From Candidatus Thioglobus sp. MED-G25 (lineage in GTDB: Bacteria > Pseudomonadota > Gammaproteobacteria > Arenicellales > UBA868): a stretch of DNA of 44,740 bases. Below the pieces are notes generated by a model. That model was not told the origin of the DNA. It did not search any database and was given only the letters and a program-made list of their open reading frames with translations. The translations under genes were made by a program, and so were the position numbers. The stretch's first letter is position 1, and each line of letters starts with the position of its first letter. Location of the stretch: the NCBI GenBank assembly GCA_002456995.1, contig NTKC01000013.1:1-44740 (forward strand), in the 5' to 3' direction. Below are positions 43,753 to 44,740 of this stretch, piece after piece.

Positions 43753-44740
43753 TTGACTAGCAGAGAGCGCGAAAGGGGCCGCCAGCCGAGACAAACCTTG
43801 GATACAAACAAGCACAGTTCGTACACCGAAACGGTCATCCAGGTGCATGATATCCCGGCACAGTGGTCTCCTCAGGTTATAGCCGAAACAAAAGAACTCA
43901 CAGGACTCACGAGAGATCAGTTTCAAGGGCAGTGTCTGGATTTTACCGATTTGCCTTTTGTGACTATTGATGGAGATGACGCACGTGATTACGACGATGC
44001 TATCTGCGCTCAAAACTCCGATGATGGCTGGTTGTTGCAGATTGCTATTGCGGATGTGAGTCACTATGTGCGCCCTGGAACGGTGCTCGACAAGGCGGCT
44101 AGATCACGCGGGAACTCAACCTATTTTGTCGATCGTGTTATTCCCATGCTGCCAGAGGTTCTCTCAAACGATCTTTGCTCTTTACGGCCTGACGAAGATC
44201 GCCTTGCCATTATTTGTAGTATTAAGATTAACTCTTCTGGTGAGATTCTGGAGTGGACTTTTGATCAGGCTTGGATCCGATCACGATGTCGACTGACATA
44301 CACTGAAGTAGACCAGTATCTCGAGACAAAGGAAGATCAATTTATTCGGGCTTGGGGCAATGCTGTATGTGAGAGCCTGGATATGGCTTCGGAGGTTGTT
44401 CTGGCAAGACAGGGTCGGTGTAGCGGCACGGGCAGAATTGATATTAACTTTCCCGAGACAGCAATCACCCTAGGGAATAACGGTGTGGTGGAGACTATTG
44501 GTTACCGCGAAAGTAACAGTGCGACCCGGTTGGTTGAGGAATGTATGCTCTCTGCCAATCTTTGCGCAGCGCAGACCCTTGAGAAGACCCTGGACAGAGC
44601 TATCTATCGAGTTCACCACGCTCCTTCTTCGCAAGATCTTATCCATCTACGCCAAGTCCTGCAGCGATTTGGTCTTACATTGGCTGGCGGTCAGGCACCC
44701 AAAATTCTGGATTTTAACAAGACCCTTAATGTGGCCCGAG
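43753..44740 (+). CDS. rnr: RNase R/II-family exoribonuclease (RNB domain), N-terminally short, cut by window end
   Basis: 3'-5' hydrolytic exoribonuclease. The frame opens after TAA 43714-43716 and stays open to the window end. Possible starts are TTG 43753, TTG 43798 and GTG 43843, none with a good ribosome binding site of its own. The visible part begins at the linker (VHDIPAQWSPQV) and enters the RNB domain: VTIDGDDARDYDDAI carries the metal Asp cluster, then AIADVSHYVRPGTVLD, RSRGNSTYFVDRVIPMLPEVLSN, RLTYTEV and LVEECMLSANL. The helix-turn-helix and two cold-shock domains that normally precede this (about 220 residues in E. coli) are missing. Location after purA and tRNA-Leu supports rnr. 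A pseudogene is the alternative. Confidence 0.82.
   Translation, partial: MTSRERERGRQPRQTLDTNKHSSYTETVIQVHDIPAQWSPQVIAETKELTGLTRDQFQGQCLDFTDLPFVTIDGDDARDYDDAICAQNSDDGWLLQIAIADVSHYVRPGTVLDKAARSRGNSTYFVDRVIPMLPEVLSNDLCSLRPDEDRLAIICSIKINSSGEILEWTFDQAWIRSRCRLTYTEVDQYLETKEDQFIRAWGNAVCESLDMASEVVLARQGRCSGTGRIDINFPETAITLGNNGVVETIGYRESNSATRLVEECMLSANLCAAQTLEKTLDRAIYRVHHAPSSQDLIHLRQVLQRFGLTLAGGQAPKILDFNKTLNVAR

Overview
The window reads as a chromosomal segment of a non-enteric gammaproteobacterium of intermediate G+C. The reason is gene order: three blocks that are classically conserved in Escherichia and Pseudomonas lie end to end. They are ispB / rplU-rpmA-obg-proB / rpsT / murJ-ribF-lspA-fkpB-ispH, then metY-rimP-nusA-infB-rbfA-truB-rpsO-pnp, then orn / queG / nnr-tsaE-amiB-mutL-miaA-hfq-hflX-hflK-hflC-yjeT-purA-(tRNA-Leu)-rnr. 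Genus or species cannot be assigned from the sequence alone; an uncultured or marine lineage is possible but unproven.

Layout. 1-0.8 kb: the 3' end of a tyrosine recombinase that runs into a tRNA-Pro(CGG) gene, so the window opens at the edge of an integrated element. 0.8-10.2 kb: prenyl-quinone side-chain synthesis (ispB), ribosomal proteins L21, L27 and S20, the ribosome-assembly GTPase Obg, proline synthesis (proB), the lipid II flippase (murJ), flavin cofactors (ribF), signal peptidase II (lspA), a SlyD-like isomerase (fkpB) and the last MEP-pathway step (ispH). ileS, normally between ribF and lspA, is absent. 10.3-18.6 kb is the accessory part: tRNA-Thr(CGT), a UDP-glucuronate decarboxylase, a small membrane protein, a tartrate/D-malate dehydrogenase-type enzyme, a lipid A-type acyltransferase, an AlaX-type tRNA editing protein, a non-pyrrolysine MttB-family methyltransferase and etfBA. 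18.8-21.2 kb: a minus-strand ubiG-gph-rmuC unit. 21.4-29.9 kb: initiator tRNA and the translation/RNA-decay operon ending in pnp. 30-44.7 kb: orn, queG and the nnr-to-purA superoperon, tRNA-Leu(CAG), and the start of an RNase R-like gene cut by the window end.

Most genes are housekeeping: translation initiation and ribosome maturation, RNA turnover (pnp, orn, rnr, hfq), tRNA modification (truB, tsaE, miaA, queG), mismatch repair, and membrane protein quality control (hflKC). I do not see a clearly new multi-gene defence or metabolic system. The points most worth a second look are the RNase R-like gene without its N-terminal RNA-binding domains, the initiator tRNA with a T1-T72 mismatch, the tRNA-Pro fragment inside the integrase end, the missing ileS, the lone MttB homologue beside etfBA, and a tandem duplication in the Hfq tail. 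All calls come from reading the sequence; no database search was possible.
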